Part shown: positions 47,801 through 56,195 of the stretch, one piece after another
Numbering within the stretch: the stretch's first letter is position 1
Layout: the number at the start of each line of letters is the position of its first letter
NCBI GenBank assembly: GCA_016218725.1
Contig: JACRDB010000085.1
Span: 115,021 to 179,020 of the forward strand
DNA length: 64,000 nucleotides
Direction: 5' to 3'
From: Deltaproteobacteria bacterium
GTDB taxonomy: Bacteria; Myxococcota_A; Polyangia; Polyangiales; Ga0077539
The notes under the pieces: model-generated
What the model was told of the DNA's origin: nothing
The model's input: the letters and a program-made list of their open reading frames with translations, nothing else
Databases searched by the model: none
Program-made: the position numbers and the translations under genes

Positions 47801-50274
47801 TCGTCGACCTCGCTGCCGCGCTCGCTCAAGATCGCGTCGCTCCCGCGGCGAAGAACATCTTCCTCGGACAGGTGCGTAACGCTTGGCATGCTCTCCACCC
47901 GACCGACCGGAGCGAACTGCCCGCTGCAGTCGTTGTTCAACGGGGTGGACGACCCCTGGAGGCCCACGAACCAACAGAAGCGGAGCCCATCTACCTGCCC
48001 GACATCGCAACGCGCGGCGTCGACCCTGGCCCGTTCGCCGTTCTCCCGGTCGCAGTGATGGAGCTCCGCGACGCCGCCCGTCTGCTTTCGCTCCTCCAGC
48101 GGCGCCTCCCCGGTCGGGTACGCGCACTCTCGTCGCTGCGCACCGAGGTGTTGGCCGCCGGGGTTCCATGGGTGCGGAGCGAACCCGCCGTGCGCTTGAT
48201 GGGGTCGTCGATGCACTGGCTGGCCACCCTGGCACTCACCGTCTCGGCGTTCGCAGGGCCGCAGGCCCACGGCGCGCAGACGAAGGAATTCAAGCAGCGC
48301 CTCGCGGCCATGCGAGGAACCTCGATCGAGTCCGTCTCCGGCCTTGCGGTGCGTGTCATGGGGCTCGACGGACCGAGCGCGGAGCACCCGAGCGCCGCGG
48401 TCTGGGACGCCGCCACGCAGACGATCGTGTACGCCCCGGAAGCCTCCGGCTGGTTGGAGGCGCTCGCCGGTCCACTCGCGCAGGTGCTCGATCGCACGGA
48501 CGTGGTCACCCCGCTCCGGTACGCGCTCAGCAAGCTGCCGTCAGACCGAGAGCCGGAGCAGGCCGATGTGGAGCACGCGGTCTCCGCGGTCGAAGTCTCG
48601 CCGACGCAGCTGGCGGAGGTCCGGCAGCTCTGCACGGGCGATCACGCGTTCGTCTGTGAGCGCCTCCGGCCCGTCGTCGAACTGCTCGCGCCCGGCGAAC
48701 CGTGGAGCGTGTTCGAGACCGCCGAAACCGAGGATGCGCTTCGTACCCTTCTGGGGGCGGCGGTCCCTGCGGACGTAGAGCCCGCGTGGCTTATCGAGCT
48801 CGCGCGTGAGAGCGCGACGGACCGCGCCATGGGGAGCAATCTGTTCGCGCGGATCGGGAAGCGCGCGCAGCTCGCGGCCTGGAATGGTGTATTGAGCCGA
48901 CTCGGTGCGCCGTACCGCATCCTCACCAACGCCCAGGCCAACGACCAGTTCTACGAGCAGCGGCAGGCGGCGCTGCTGCCGCTACGCGCCGTTGCGCGCT
49001 ACCTCTGTCTGCGCGACACGTCGCAGTCGTTCAACGTCCTCACCGAGGCGCTCCTCACCTGTCCCGCGCCCGCGACCTTCGCCACGAGCTTCTGGACCGT
49101 TCCGTTCGAGGCTGTGCTTACGACCCTCGGCGCGGTCTTCGATGGGGCTCCGCTGCCAGACTCTGTGCGTGCGGCGCTGACCGGCGCGACCTCGGTCGAG
49201 GAACTTGTCGCCGCACTCGCGTCTGCCGACGCCGCCATCGAGCCGACGCACGACCCCGCCGATACGCACCGCGAGAACGTTGCCACCTGCCAGAAGACGT
49301 ATGACGCGCTCCGCCGCACGGCGCTCGCATGGTGCAACCGGGAGCACGCCAACATGGGGCGCTGGCTCGACGCGGGCACGATGCCCTCACTGCTGCGCGC
49401 CCGGCTGGACGCAGGCGAGGGTTTCCTCAACCGATGGAGCGAGCACGCTGCCGTGGTCGCCATCGCTGCGGTGGCCGTTCGCGAACCCGCGCACGCGGTG
49501 TTCTGGAGAGCGGTGGACGGCACCTCGGATGTCGCTGCACTGCAGCGTGAACTCGCGTTGCGCGAAGCGGAGCTTGCCGGCGTCGACGATGTGCTGGAAG
49601 CCGCCCACGAACGGCGGCGGCGAGCCGCCAGGACCCTCACGGTGTGCGGCGCCCCGTTCGAGGCCGATCCGGAGAACATGAGCAGGCTCTGGGACCACCT
49701 CGCACAGCAGGTCGAGGACGCTTGCCTTCCCCAAGTAGACCCGAAACAGACGCCTTCGCTCGCGGAGATGCCTCCCGTCCCCATGCGCGCGAACGGCCAG
49801 AGGCGTTCTGGCGGAGGCCGCCGTCCGCCGCGGCTCCCCGAGGAGCAGGCGCGCCTGATCGGGCTCGCCGGGGAGATCTTCGCGTACAGAATGCTCCGCA
49901 AGCACTTCGGCGAGGCCGTCGTGTCGCCGTCGGTCTGGGTCTCGGAGAACAGTCGCCACCGATTCCCGCAGAACGCGGCCGACGACGGACTCGGGTTCGA
50001 CTTTCGAGTTGTCGTCGGCCGCCGGACGTGGCTCATCGAGGTGAAGGCGACGACGGGGCAGGAGACCACATTCGACCTGGGCCCGAGCGAGGTTCGCGCG
50101 GCGATGGAGTGCGCCAACGACAAGCGTCGGACCTTCCGGGTGCTGCATGTGAAGGAGGTTCTCTCCACGGCGCCGAGGGCGGTGTTCCTGCCGAACCCGT
50201 TCAGCCCCGATGGGCAGCAACACTACCGGCTCGACGACGCTGGTCTCTACGTTCGCTATAGACTTCAGGGGTGA
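44869..50274 (+). CDS. Giant sacsin/HSP90-type ATPase with C-terminal DUF3883-like nuclease domain (1801 aa)
   Basis: The N-terminal GHKL fold of sacsin/HSP90 type has all boxes: FVIELLQNAHDAL (Glu57, Asn61, Asp64), LYVANDGRPF (Asp96, Gly97) and SIGNKGIGFRSVLEVS (123-136). A 1500-residue middle, rich in helices and without a known fold, leads to a C-terminal block: IGLAGEIFAYRMLRKHFG, then GFDFRVVV and WLIEVKATTGQE (Asp1711, Glu1724, Lys1726), as in DUF3883 PD-(D/E)XK domains. Proteins of this plan are frequent in defence islands. Expected role: ATP-driven sensor and nuclease; substrate unknown. The gene starts ATG 44869 without a strong Shine-Dalgarno sequence. Confidence 0.75.
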   Translation: MDTSHGLSAFEREVVDKTLGEIRTFLDQIANGSRQYLTIHNLTEQIEHQYHGRFVIELLQNAHDALQTSPREASRRIEFVLDTSVEPHGVLYVANDGRPFRREDLRALANLGQSSKDPRESIGNKGIGFRSVLEVSRAPEIYSCAGEARGQFDGYCFRFSPEVLTESEAPLAELLDGADTLEWPLGQMTVTLGDLRAPRVRARCHDEGIDLISEFRHLSPYLLPLPAAPTDPRLQDFARRGFATVVRLPLASADAQAVAAARLRELDADTVVFLDGLDSLLVAMDDASRCLVRRRRALPDLQAEFVSVSDNTEHTAYWRWDYLLRDAEGLRRAAARLPGRWKELAEASLGIAVRVEGRACPGRFCIYLPTEVPTGTGALLHAPFFGDMSRKAIDFVNEPLNRLLRDTLANCLVEVVQKRLIGRGEVEARAVIDLLAPLPGVTSPWPTEVLRRLRGDALLLTDRGWRSAATARLAPALPDARIFTLQRVRQTAQFDAIHASLEGQRAFVASLLRALEAPTDPSDAELAATVATVAKDPGGSWGDFWREVERLLPGRAHALVGHAVLVDDQGALYPAKGANGVQVFFPRALGEGKTDAAPIAIPASLRSRIAFLASAIPLRFRRPDGREENTAIRRYLDPLVEDYRAETVLRAVLASAMPAKPVKLAGRDAELCGDALDLAVRLIQGARDSTSLVPELRRLRVPCQGGWFLPEECAFGPGWSGTTGDLLNEYLQAVATQDAIDVHDRLLLRPDHPAWRGHAAWLATVLSTVGVGDGLFPRPVPATTRLTFSMRLGVPVQLPGAPSGFAQSQWASYVATASSEVRPYFAGAFTYELVDVQGLVGLDRFDAMPPAGRRALTLLLFHSISRWPTNWQTSRFRKTSRQEHEGPISSFLLHALRTLRWVWCEDDGAARGATVGERWFVRATTESSQCRHFDHLRPLPQDLTRELVRLGAVATQALVALGMPLLDLDAETSDPRLLVDLAAALAQDRVAPAAKNIFLGQVRNAWHALHPTDRSELPAAVVVQRGGRPLEAHEPTEAEPIYLPDIATRGVDPGPFAVLPVAVMELRDAARLLSLLQRRLPGRVRALSSLRTEVLAAGVPWVRSEPAVRLMGSSMHWLATLALTVSAFAGPQAHGAQTKEFKQRLAAMRGTSIESVSGLAVRVMGLDGPSAEHPSAAVWDAATQTIVYAPEASGWLEALAGPLAQVLDRTDVVTPLRYALSKLPSDREPEQADVEHAVSAVEVSPTQLAEVRQLCTGDHAFVCERLRPVVELLAPGEPWSVFETAETEDALRTLLGAAVPADVEPAWLIELARESATDRAMGSNLFARIGKRAQLAAWNGVLSRLGAPYRILTNAQANDQFYEQRQAALLPLRAVARYLCLRDTSQSFNVLTEALLTCPAPATFATSFWTVPFEAVLTTLGAVFDGAPLPDSVRAALTGATSVEELVAALASADAAIEPTHDPADTHRENVATCQKTYDALRRTALAWCNREHANMGRWLDAGTMPSLLRARLDAGEGFLNRWSEHAAVVAIAAVAVREPAHAVFWRAVDGTSDVAALQRELALREAELAGVDDVLEAAHERRRRAARTLTVCGAPFEADPENMSRLWDHLAQQVEDACLPQVDPKQTPSLAEMPPVPMRANGQRRSGGGRRPPRLPEEQARLIGLAGEIFAYRMLRKHFGEAVVSPSVWVSENSRHRFPQNAADDGLGFDFRVVVGRRTWLIEVKATTGQETTFDLGPSEVRAAMECANDKRRTFRVLHVKEVLSTAPRAVFLPNPFSPDGQQHYRLDDAGLYVRYRLQG

Positions 50275-50430
50275 GCGCAAACACGTGTTCGCCTCGCATC
50301 CCCAGGCCTACATCGATCAACCATCATGGTCCCTCGTCTCGAACAAGGTACACAGTATCATCCCAAGATACCTCAAGGCTCTCGTATCAGTTTAGTGGAA
50401 GCACACGCAGGTGCGCGTCGTCACCTTGAC

Positions 50431-50487
50431 CGACAACGTGCGCTTCGGCATGGAGCGCCTCGCCGGGGGCTACCTCGCTGCGAGATG
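50431..50487 (+). pseudogene. Remnant of a DUF932 gene 3' end
   Basis: Frame DNVRFGMERLAGGYLAA matches the DUF932 C terminus at 42.3 kb (DVRFAMERLAGDYLAA), and the DNA is similar over about 55 bp. No rest of the gene remains. It is followed by a hairpin like the one after the intact gene. Together they mark a recombination or insertion boundary of the cargo. Confidence 0.7.
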
Positions 50488-50494
50488 CTCAAAT

Positions 50495-50526
50495 ACGCCC
50501 GATCTCCTGCTCAGGAGATCGGGCGT
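50495..50526. terminator. Perfect 14-bp hairpin between converging genes
   Basis: ACGCCCGATCTCCT, loop GCTC, AGGAGATCGGGCGT. It lies 220 bp after the giant ATPase stop and 42 bp after the CHAT gene's end on the other strand, so it can terminate both. Related to the hairpin at 42401. Confidence 0.6.
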
Positions 50527-50567
50527 CACTTGTCGTCTGAGAGGAGCCAAGCAACCATGAAAAAAGT

Positions 50568-53500
50568 TCAAGAAGTCGCATGCGCAGGCCTGCCGAAAGG
50601 TGACTCAAGGTCGCCATACCCGAAGAGGGCCAGATGCCCCCAAGTCGCGAATGATCTTTCATGGGCGGCGCTGGCTCGCTGTCGAGCCGCCCGTACCGCA
50701 GCAGAAATGGTGGGGGCGCCACGATCACCTGTTGCAGTAAGCGCTTCGAGCAGGTCAATCCAGAGGAGTTCAATCGAACTGCGAGACCCAGGGCGCGAGG
50801 GCGGAGTCAACACCGTCCAGGTTGCAGCCACGACCGTTGGGATTCCTGCGAGAAAGAAGCCTCGGATCAGACTCGGCATCTCTTCACCGAGATCAGGCGC
50901 GATGCGACCCGAAGAGCAGGCTCCAACAAGAGCAAGTCGGCAGTACTGCCACCCGATTCGCACCCCCTTACTCTCGGAGTCGATCAGGATGCGAACGGGC
51001 CCCCGATCCTCTCGATGTTCCAGGAGCGGCAGGATCAGGTCTCCGCTCCCCAGATCCTCGCTATTAACACGAACCCCGAGATTCTCATGAATCGCTGAAA
51101 AGCAGAACGCGTCCGGACGTGAGCTGTCCTTCCCCTTCGAATGGCGACCGTGTGACAACCAGACACAGGCAACGGGGTCAATGTGCGGGTAAGTGCACGC
51201 GGTCCACCCCGTCTGGCTCCATCGCTCCAACCTGGTACCCACGTTCGAGTCCAAGCCAGGGTCCCGCTCGTGGTGAGCAACGAGAAATCGAATCACCTCA
51301 TTTCCATCGTTGAGTGCGCGCGCGACGAGACTGGAAACCCGGTCTCGGTACAGTGCGATATCACCTGCCACCAGGAGCAGCACGACTGGTCTGTCGCGAG
51401 GGACAGGAATCCGGAGAGCATTCTGGCGAAAGGCCAGGTAGCACGCCAGGGATGGAGACTGGTCGGAGAGAACCTGTCGGCCATCAGACCATGCTGGCAG
51501 AGCACCGGCGAACCCGTCGTGAAGAAAGCCATGTGGCAAGATCGTCAACGCCCTGGCGCTGATGCCTTCCAGAAGACAATCCGCCAGACGGTGTACACAA
51601 TCCCTCAGTTCGACGTCGTGCGCCCACTGCCCCCTGCCGCTTGCAACGCGTTCAAGTTCGTCGGAAAGACTGCAAAACCTCAGGTAGAGAGTGTGGGCCA
51701 TCCCGCGATCAATCTCTCGTCCAGAGAGCAACCCGTTAGATGCCAGATCAACTCGAATCAGTCGCTCACCAAGGTCGAAGAACCACACGAACGCACGATC
51801 CTCATCAGTCGCAATTCTTCTCGCAGACACAACCAGTTCGAGTCCGTTCGGGAGGAACGGACTCGGATCTCTCTCAAGTGACCGCGCGGCCCGCACACGA
51901 GGCAGGAACTGGCCCATGGACATGGAGGCGAGCAGCAACGCAAACTCATCGTCGGTTGGATGATGAATATCCTGAATATAGTTATTGAATATTGCTCGGG
52001 ATAGGTGGTCGCCCAGTCCAACGGTGACGTCCAAACGCACATCCGTCTTGAAAAGGTCTCCGCGAATCTCCTGAATCCCTGCAATCAGTTCGCGTAGAGT
52101 CTCAACCTCCACGGGCATTGGACCGCCAACTGCCTGGTTCCAGGAAGCCATGGAGTAGATGCCAGCCGCTCCGATCGCCAGCATCAATCTCGGATCGACA
52201 TCATCGGGCGGATTCAGAAGCTCGAGCAGATCCGTGACTGAGCGCTCACGGGAGTGGTCGAGGAACTGAGAGGGGAGAGTCGCCGAAAATTTCCGCCAGA
52301 ACTCGGCCTCAACTTTCGCCCAAGTGCACACCACCAGTGCATCTTGCAGACTCGCTGATGCAGCAACGACCCCGCGCCGCCAGATCACGGTCCAGACCAT
52401 GCGCGCAAGCGCTCCGACCAGAAACTTCCCACCAACATTTAGATCGTAACGAACGCCACTCCGGGCCACAACAGCCATGTCCGATGCGAGCTTCAAGACA
52501 ATGCTCAAACGCTCTTCGGCGTCCTGGAAATCAGTCGTAGTCTCGGGCCACGGCGCGCCATTCTTGAGTTCGAGCAGGATATCTGGGTCCAGGGTCCTTC
52601 CCTCGCGCGCAGTGGAAAAGAGTTCTCGGTCGAGGAGCATCGCAGTCATGTGCGCTCCCGCATTGATCCACATGTGCGGAACTGTGTCTTCAGAAACGTG
52701 GCGCGCCGCGTTGATCCAACGCAGGCCAATGTGAAGAAGCTCCTCGATCTGGGAGCAACTTCCGAGCGTGTGTGCCAACTGCCGAAGGCTGCAGACCACA
52801 TCGCCGACAGCAATCAGAAGCCAGGTGCGTTCGATCTCACCCTCCGGCCTCAAGTCCCACAACATTCTTGTGAAGACGACGACGCCTCGGTGATAGCGGA
52901 TGGCCTCGGCTCCTCCACCGTGACCGACCAAGTGCGCGAAACGTTCAACGTGGGAAAAGAAAACCGAGACGTTTCTCGGCAAACATGCCGACAGGTCCAG
53001 TGTCGCTACCTCCATGCACCAGTCCCACACCTCTTCCCTTGCGAGGGCCCTCGCAGTTCCCTCCGCGTCCGTCCATTGGATATCGAGCGTGGCAAGGATT
53101 GCTCGACCCACAGTGGAAAGGATGTCCGCACGCGTAGGCATGGGTCTTGTGACCCATGCTCGACCGGCCCAGCGTAGAAGTTGCCGCCGGAATTCGTCCT
53201 GTTTCAAGGGATCATCAGGCACGAGTTCGATAAGTTCGTAACATGCCTCCACTGCATCGCCCGCAGCCACGTGGCGATTGAATTGAGAGTCTGCCGTCTC
53301 GAACGATTCCCAGGTACGATCGGCCCAGGCAACAACAACACCTAGATGTCTGCGCCTCTCTCTTGCTGAGAGGTTGAACTTGTTAGCGTAGTGTAGCGCG
53401 AGACGACTGACCTGTTGCGCAACCTGCGCTTGGAACCTCTGGTGGAGGTGACTATTGCCTGAAAAGATGGCTTCCGCCAAGCCCCGAACGTTGACATACC

Positions 53501-53879
53501 CCCACTGGATTTGTTGCTGCAAGTGTGTCGCTTGCTCAATGTGGGTTTCGACACACAGAAGATGAAGTCGTGCGGCTTCCGCGACATGAGCTGTAACCGG
53601 AGCGAGAATGACATCGTCATGTGGCCGGCCACTCGTAAGATTCCAGAGATTTCGGACGGCGGCGTCATAATCTGCAATTGCCTGCGTCCATTCACTAGAG
53701 CCGACTGCACAATCGTTGACTATTCCGTGAAGTTTGCGCACCAGGCAAAATGTATTGTATAGGATCTTTCCACCGAGAGCGGGTGCGATGCCGGCAATTT
53801 CCTTCGGGCCGACAAAGGAAACCTTGGGTTTGATACGCTGGACTCGTTTCCTCGGCTTTGGGCCCCTTCGTGTTGTCAT
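50568..53879 (-). CDS. CHAT-domain (caspase-like) protease with helical-repeat N terminus (1103 aa)
   Basis: The C-terminal CHAT fold is clear: ACVWLSHGRHS (catalytic His910), then RLALVGACSSGRI (Cys988), followed by the typical SLIRGFFLAGIPTVVAATWT and GHLALFGYGD ending. The first 800 residues are helical, probably TPR-like repeats (no exact repeats counted). CHAT proteases in bacteria are often effectors activated by a sensor, for example in type III-E CRISPR and other abortive-infection systems. It is last in a four-gene operon; its ATG overlaps the 182-aa gene's stop (ATGA). The base composition is lower in GC than the backbone, suggesting a different origin. Confidence 0.8.
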   Translation of the reverse strand: MTTRRGPKPRKRVQRIKPKVSFVGPKEIAGIAPALGGKILYNTFCLVRKLHGIVNDCAVGSSEWTQAIADYDAAVRNLWNLTSGRPHDDVILAPVTAHVAEAARLHLLCVETHIEQATHLQQQIQWGYVNVRGLAEAIFSGNSHLHQRFQAQVAQQVSRLALHYANKFNLSARERRRHLGVVVAWADRTWESFETADSQFNRHVAAGDAVEACYELIELVPDDPLKQDEFRRQLLRWAGRAWVTRPMPTRADILSTVGRAILATLDIQWTDAEGTARALAREEVWDWCMEVATLDLSACLPRNVSVFFSHVERFAHLVGHGGGAEAIRYHRGVVVFTRMLWDLRPEGEIERTWLLIAVGDVVCSLRQLAHTLGSCSQIEELLHIGLRWINAARHVSEDTVPHMWINAGAHMTAMLLDRELFSTAREGRTLDPDILLELKNGAPWPETTTDFQDAEERLSIVLKLASDMAVVARSGVRYDLNVGGKFLVGALARMVWTVIWRRGVVAASASLQDALVVCTWAKVEAEFWRKFSATLPSQFLDHSRERSVTDLLELLNPPDDVDPRLMLAIGAAGIYSMASWNQAVGGPMPVEVETLRELIAGIQEIRGDLFKTDVRLDVTVGLGDHLSRAIFNNYIQDIHHPTDDEFALLLASMSMGQFLPRVRAARSLERDPSPFLPNGLELVVSARRIATDEDRAFVWFFDLGERLIRVDLASNGLLSGREIDRGMAHTLYLRFCSLSDELERVASGRGQWAHDVELRDCVHRLADCLLEGISARALTILPHGFLHDGFAGALPAWSDGRQVLSDQSPSLACYLAFRQNALRIPVPRDRPVVLLLVAGDIALYRDRVSSLVARALNDGNEVIRFLVAHHERDPGLDSNVGTRLERWSQTGWTACTYPHIDPVACVWLSHGRHSKGKDSSRPDAFCFSAIHENLGVRVNSEDLGSGDLILPLLEHREDRGPVRILIDSESKGVRIGWQYCRLALVGACSSGRIAPDLGEEMPSLIRGFFLAGIPTVVAATWTVLTPPSRPGSRSSIELLWIDLLEALTATGDRGAPTISAAVRAARQRASAAHERSFATWGHLALFGYGDLESPFGRPAHATS

Positions 53880-54424
53880 CGATGCGATTCGAGGCGGAGA
53901 CGGCCACCGCTTGTAGCGGCATGTCGGATGGTTTCACTGTCCAGGCGAAATACCCCAGGCTTCGGCTGGGGCAGGGACACCCCCTCATCCGGTAGGTCCA
54001 ACCACGCCTCCACGGTCGTGACGCCCTCGCCATCGATCGAGACCCAAATGTGGATCTCGCCGTCTTCATCACTGAAAGTCCAGACCACGCCAGCTTCTGA
54101 CGTAACCTCAAAGCCGTGCTCGGCGTCAGGTCCCGCTCCGCCGGCAACGGGCTGTGTGCTCCAGCCCGCTTGCTGCACCATCGCCTTCATGGTGTCGTAG
54201 GGCGTATCGATGGGCGCCATCGTCCACATGGAGAGGGGGAGCAGCAAGGAGCGACCTGAGAACGTCATGTCGACTTCCGGACCTGACGCAGGCTCCCGAT
54301 CGACGTCTGCGAGTTGCTTTGCGAAGAGTGGCGCTGCGACGCGGTCCGCTTCCTCAAAGCGGGCCCGCAGGCGGTCGGCCTCGCGTTCGATGCCTTCGAG
54401 AGTCATCTCCCACGGTTTAGGCAT
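53876..54424 (-). CDS. CHAT-operon protein with coiled N terminus (182 aa)
   Basis: ATG 54424 gives MPKPWEMTLEGIEREADRLR. Residues 1-36 repeat almost exactly the 69-aa protein encoded at 55495, with a charged coil (RLRARFEEADRVAAPL). The rest (SLLLPLSMWTMAPIDTPYDT, AEHGFEVTSEAGVVWTFSDE, IHIWVSIDGEGVTTVEAWLD) looks like a compact beta domain. It may couple the operon's small partner to the protease by the shared N terminus. Function unknown; overlaps the MazF-like gene by 8 bp. Confidence 0.6.
   Translation of the reverse strand: MPKPWEMTLEGIEREADRLRARFEEADRVAAPLFAKQLADVDREPASGPEVDMTFSGRSLLLPLSMWTMAPIDTPYDTMKAMVQQAGWSTQPVAGGAGPDAEHGFEVTSEAGVVWTFSDEDGEIHIWVSIDGEGVTTVEAWLDLPDEGVSLPQPKPGVFRLDSETIRHAATSGGRLRLESHR
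54321..54424 (-). repeat. 104-bp repeat, copy in the 182-aa gene
   Basis: Aligns without gaps to 55601-55704 with 11 mismatches (about 89%). It encodes the shared N terminus MPKPWEMTLEGIEREA. A recent duplication. Confidence 0.8.
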
Positions 54425-55517
54425 AGAAGTACTCCAAACGACGATGAAGGTCGGCGAAACGCTCTGCTTCCAGCAGATCGAACCGCAGCGCGGGGCGTCC
54501 TCGTTGCAGAGTGGTCGATGCGTGCGAGATCCCCCGTACATGCGTCACCGACACCGACCACTGACCTGCCAAAGGGTTCATACGCCCTTCCGTTCCGAGG
54601 GGGACAAGAACCGGACTCTCCTCATCTCCGAATTTGTACGGAAGACACTGGAGCACCACTCCAATGTCGAGAGGCTGGTCGTTAAACTCCTGGGTCGAGA
54701 TGACAACGCAAGGAGTGCGCACTCTGTCCTTGCCGAATGCGACCTCGACAATCTCGCCACGGGCCGGACCGTTTCGTGGCTTACGCTCGTTCCTGGCACG
54801 CCACGACGAATGGGGCGGTCTCAGACCAAGTACTTCCGCCACAACCCTTCTTGATGCGGTGTATGCGTCCTCTTCGTGGCGAGTGGCCTGGGGATGCTCT
54901 GGTGTGCACTCGCGTACGTGCGATGCGGCCCTCATCCGAGAGAGAAGCTCAATCCCAGGCGCTGAACTGATGCCCCAGCTCATCCAGAACTGAAAGTTCC
55001 CCCCGCTTCTCTTGCCTTGCTTCTGTGGGTAGAGGAGCCTCAATTCCCCAGGACAATGCGCGGGCTTTGTACCCCCAGGGACAAGGATCATCCGACCATA
55101 GCGCAATATCTCTCGCAGATTCGCGTCTGTGGCGTCTGTCACAGCAGTCAGACGTTCTCCCAACACGATGCCCGGACGAAAATGCCATAGATCGATCGAT
55201 GGAGGGTCGTGATCCAACCAGACCATCTTGGTTGCTACGGATCCGGGGGGCGGGGGGTCCTGCGGAAACCAACACCTCTTGTGCATGATACCCGGACACG
55301 TACGAACGTCATCTTCATCGGACAGTGTCACGTATGCATCGTCCGGCAGCGCATACCAGATCTCGCCAGACGACACGCGCTGTTGCCCCCGTCGCGCCAG
55401 ATCCCTTTTTATCTCTTCATTAAAATCAAAGAGGTGCGAAAAGTTCTTTCGCACCTCGGCCCCCCAGTCCAGGTCCGTGACCCAGCCGCCCGTGTCAGTC
55501 GTCCCCTTCGGGGTCAT
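54417..55517 (-). CDS. MazF/PemK-like C-terminal domain protein (366 aa)
   Basis: The start is set at ATG 55517 (MTPKGTTDTGGWVTDLDW); other starts 5' exist. The C-terminal 110 residues have a PemK/MazF look: PARGEIVEVAFGKDRVRTPC, VVISTQEFNDQPLDIGVVLQ, VLVPLGTEGRMNPLAGQW and SHASTTLQRGRPALRFDLLE, the order of strands in MazF-type RNases. The first 230 residues form a separate domain with Trp/Pro-rich strands (MVWLDHDPPSIDLWHFRPG). It overlaps the 69-aa gene by 23 bp and the 182-aa gene by 8 bp. If a MazF-like RNase, its antitoxin may be one of these two partners. Confidence 0.5.
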   Translation of the reverse strand: MTPKGTTDTGGWVTDLDWGAEVRKNFSHLFDFNEEIKRDLARRGQQRVSSGEIWYALPDDAYVTLSDEDDVRTCPGIMHKRCWFPQDPPPPGSVATKMVWLDHDPPSIDLWHFRPGIVLGERLTAVTDATDANLREILRYGRMILVPGGTKPAHCPGELRLLYPQKQGKRSGGNFQFWMSWGISSAPGIELLSRMRAASHVRECTPEHPQATRHEEDAYTASRRVVAEVLGLRPPHSSWRARNERKPRNGPARGEIVEVAFGKDRVRTPCVVISTQEFNDQPLDIGVVLQCLPYKFGDEESPVLVPLGTEGRMNPLAGQWSVSVTHVRGISHASTTLQRGRPALRFDLLEAERFADLHRRLEYFYA

Positions 55518-55704
55518 TGGGGACGGGCCAGTCGGACGCGTCGTCACTGGACCCCTCCGCGCAGGGCTGGACATCGCCCGCTGCTGCATCCAGGTTGCGT
55601 GCGAGGAGCGGCGCTGCGATGCGATCTGCTTCCTCGAAGCGGGCCCGCAGGCGTTCGGCCTCGCGCTCGATGCCTTCGAGAGTCATCTCCCAGGGCTTGG
55701 GCAT
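55495..55704 (-). CDS. Small CHAT-operon protein, antitoxin-like position (69 aa)
   Basis: ATG 55704 follows AAGGAG by 6 bp. MPKPWEMTLEGIEREAERLR, then FEEADRIAAPLLARNLDAAA forms a long amphipathic helix; the acidic, disordered-looking tail (EGSSDDASDWPVPNDPEGDD) is typical of antitoxins and adaptors. Its N terminus is duplicated in the 182-aa protein. First gene of the operon, under the promoter at 55845-55873. Confidence 0.6.
   Translation of the reverse strand: MPKPWEMTLEGIEREAERLRARFEEADRIAAPLLARNLDAAAGDVQPCAEGSSDDASDWPVPNDPEGDD
55601..55704 (-). repeat. 104-bp repeat, copy in the 69-aa gene
   Basis: See the partner at 54321-54424: the offset is exactly 1280 bp, ungapped. Confidence 0.8.
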
Positions 55705-56195
55705 GGTTGTCTCCTTCCCAGAAGCCAGGGATCGACCTGCCAGCACCATGCTGCGCAGGGGGATCCCTGCTGGCCGGGTGCTGGTGGGTGCAGATGCACC
55801 CGTGGTGGATGGGGAACATGTGGCCTCCTCCAGGCCAACTTGGTACTATGGCATAAGTATGGAAAAATGTCAACCGACGCTCTGGTTCGCATTGCTTCTT
55901 CTGCCTCAGCCCCCCTGCAAGGGCAGGACGGAGGGGCCTGGTGTCGGGGCCTAGAAAACGGCCTGGTTCTCGGAGAATCTCAAAATACGGTGGGCTCATG
56001 TCACGTTCGCAATTCGCCGCGAGTATATGGTATAGAGCTCGGGAACGATAGCCCTACCGAGTCGTCCAACAGCCCGCCCCAACGAAAGGACACCCCGCCG
56101 CTCACTGATCGTCTGCGCAGGACTCCCCAATCGATCCATCCAGCACGGGCGCCTCCCGGCGCCCACGAACCAACCCGATCCGCTGGAGGAGTCCA
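55705..56195. other. Divergent promoter region, 491 bp
   Basis: Separates the CHAT operon from the plus-strand module. It holds the promoter at 55845 and the ribosome site GGAGGAG, 6 bp before ATG 56196. No gene is supported. Confidence 0.5.
55845..55873 (-). promoter_or_regulatory. Sigma-70 promoter of the CHAT operon
   Basis: On the minus strand a consensus -35 TTGACA (55873-55868) and -10 CATAGT (55850-55845) are 17 bp apart, in an AT-rich patch. The distance to the first start is 140 bp, leaving a long leader. Confidence 0.7.

Noticed and set aside
51183..51881. Plus-strand frame opposite the CHAT gene
   Set aside because: Antisense to a gene with clear catalytic His and Cys motifs; no pattern of its own.
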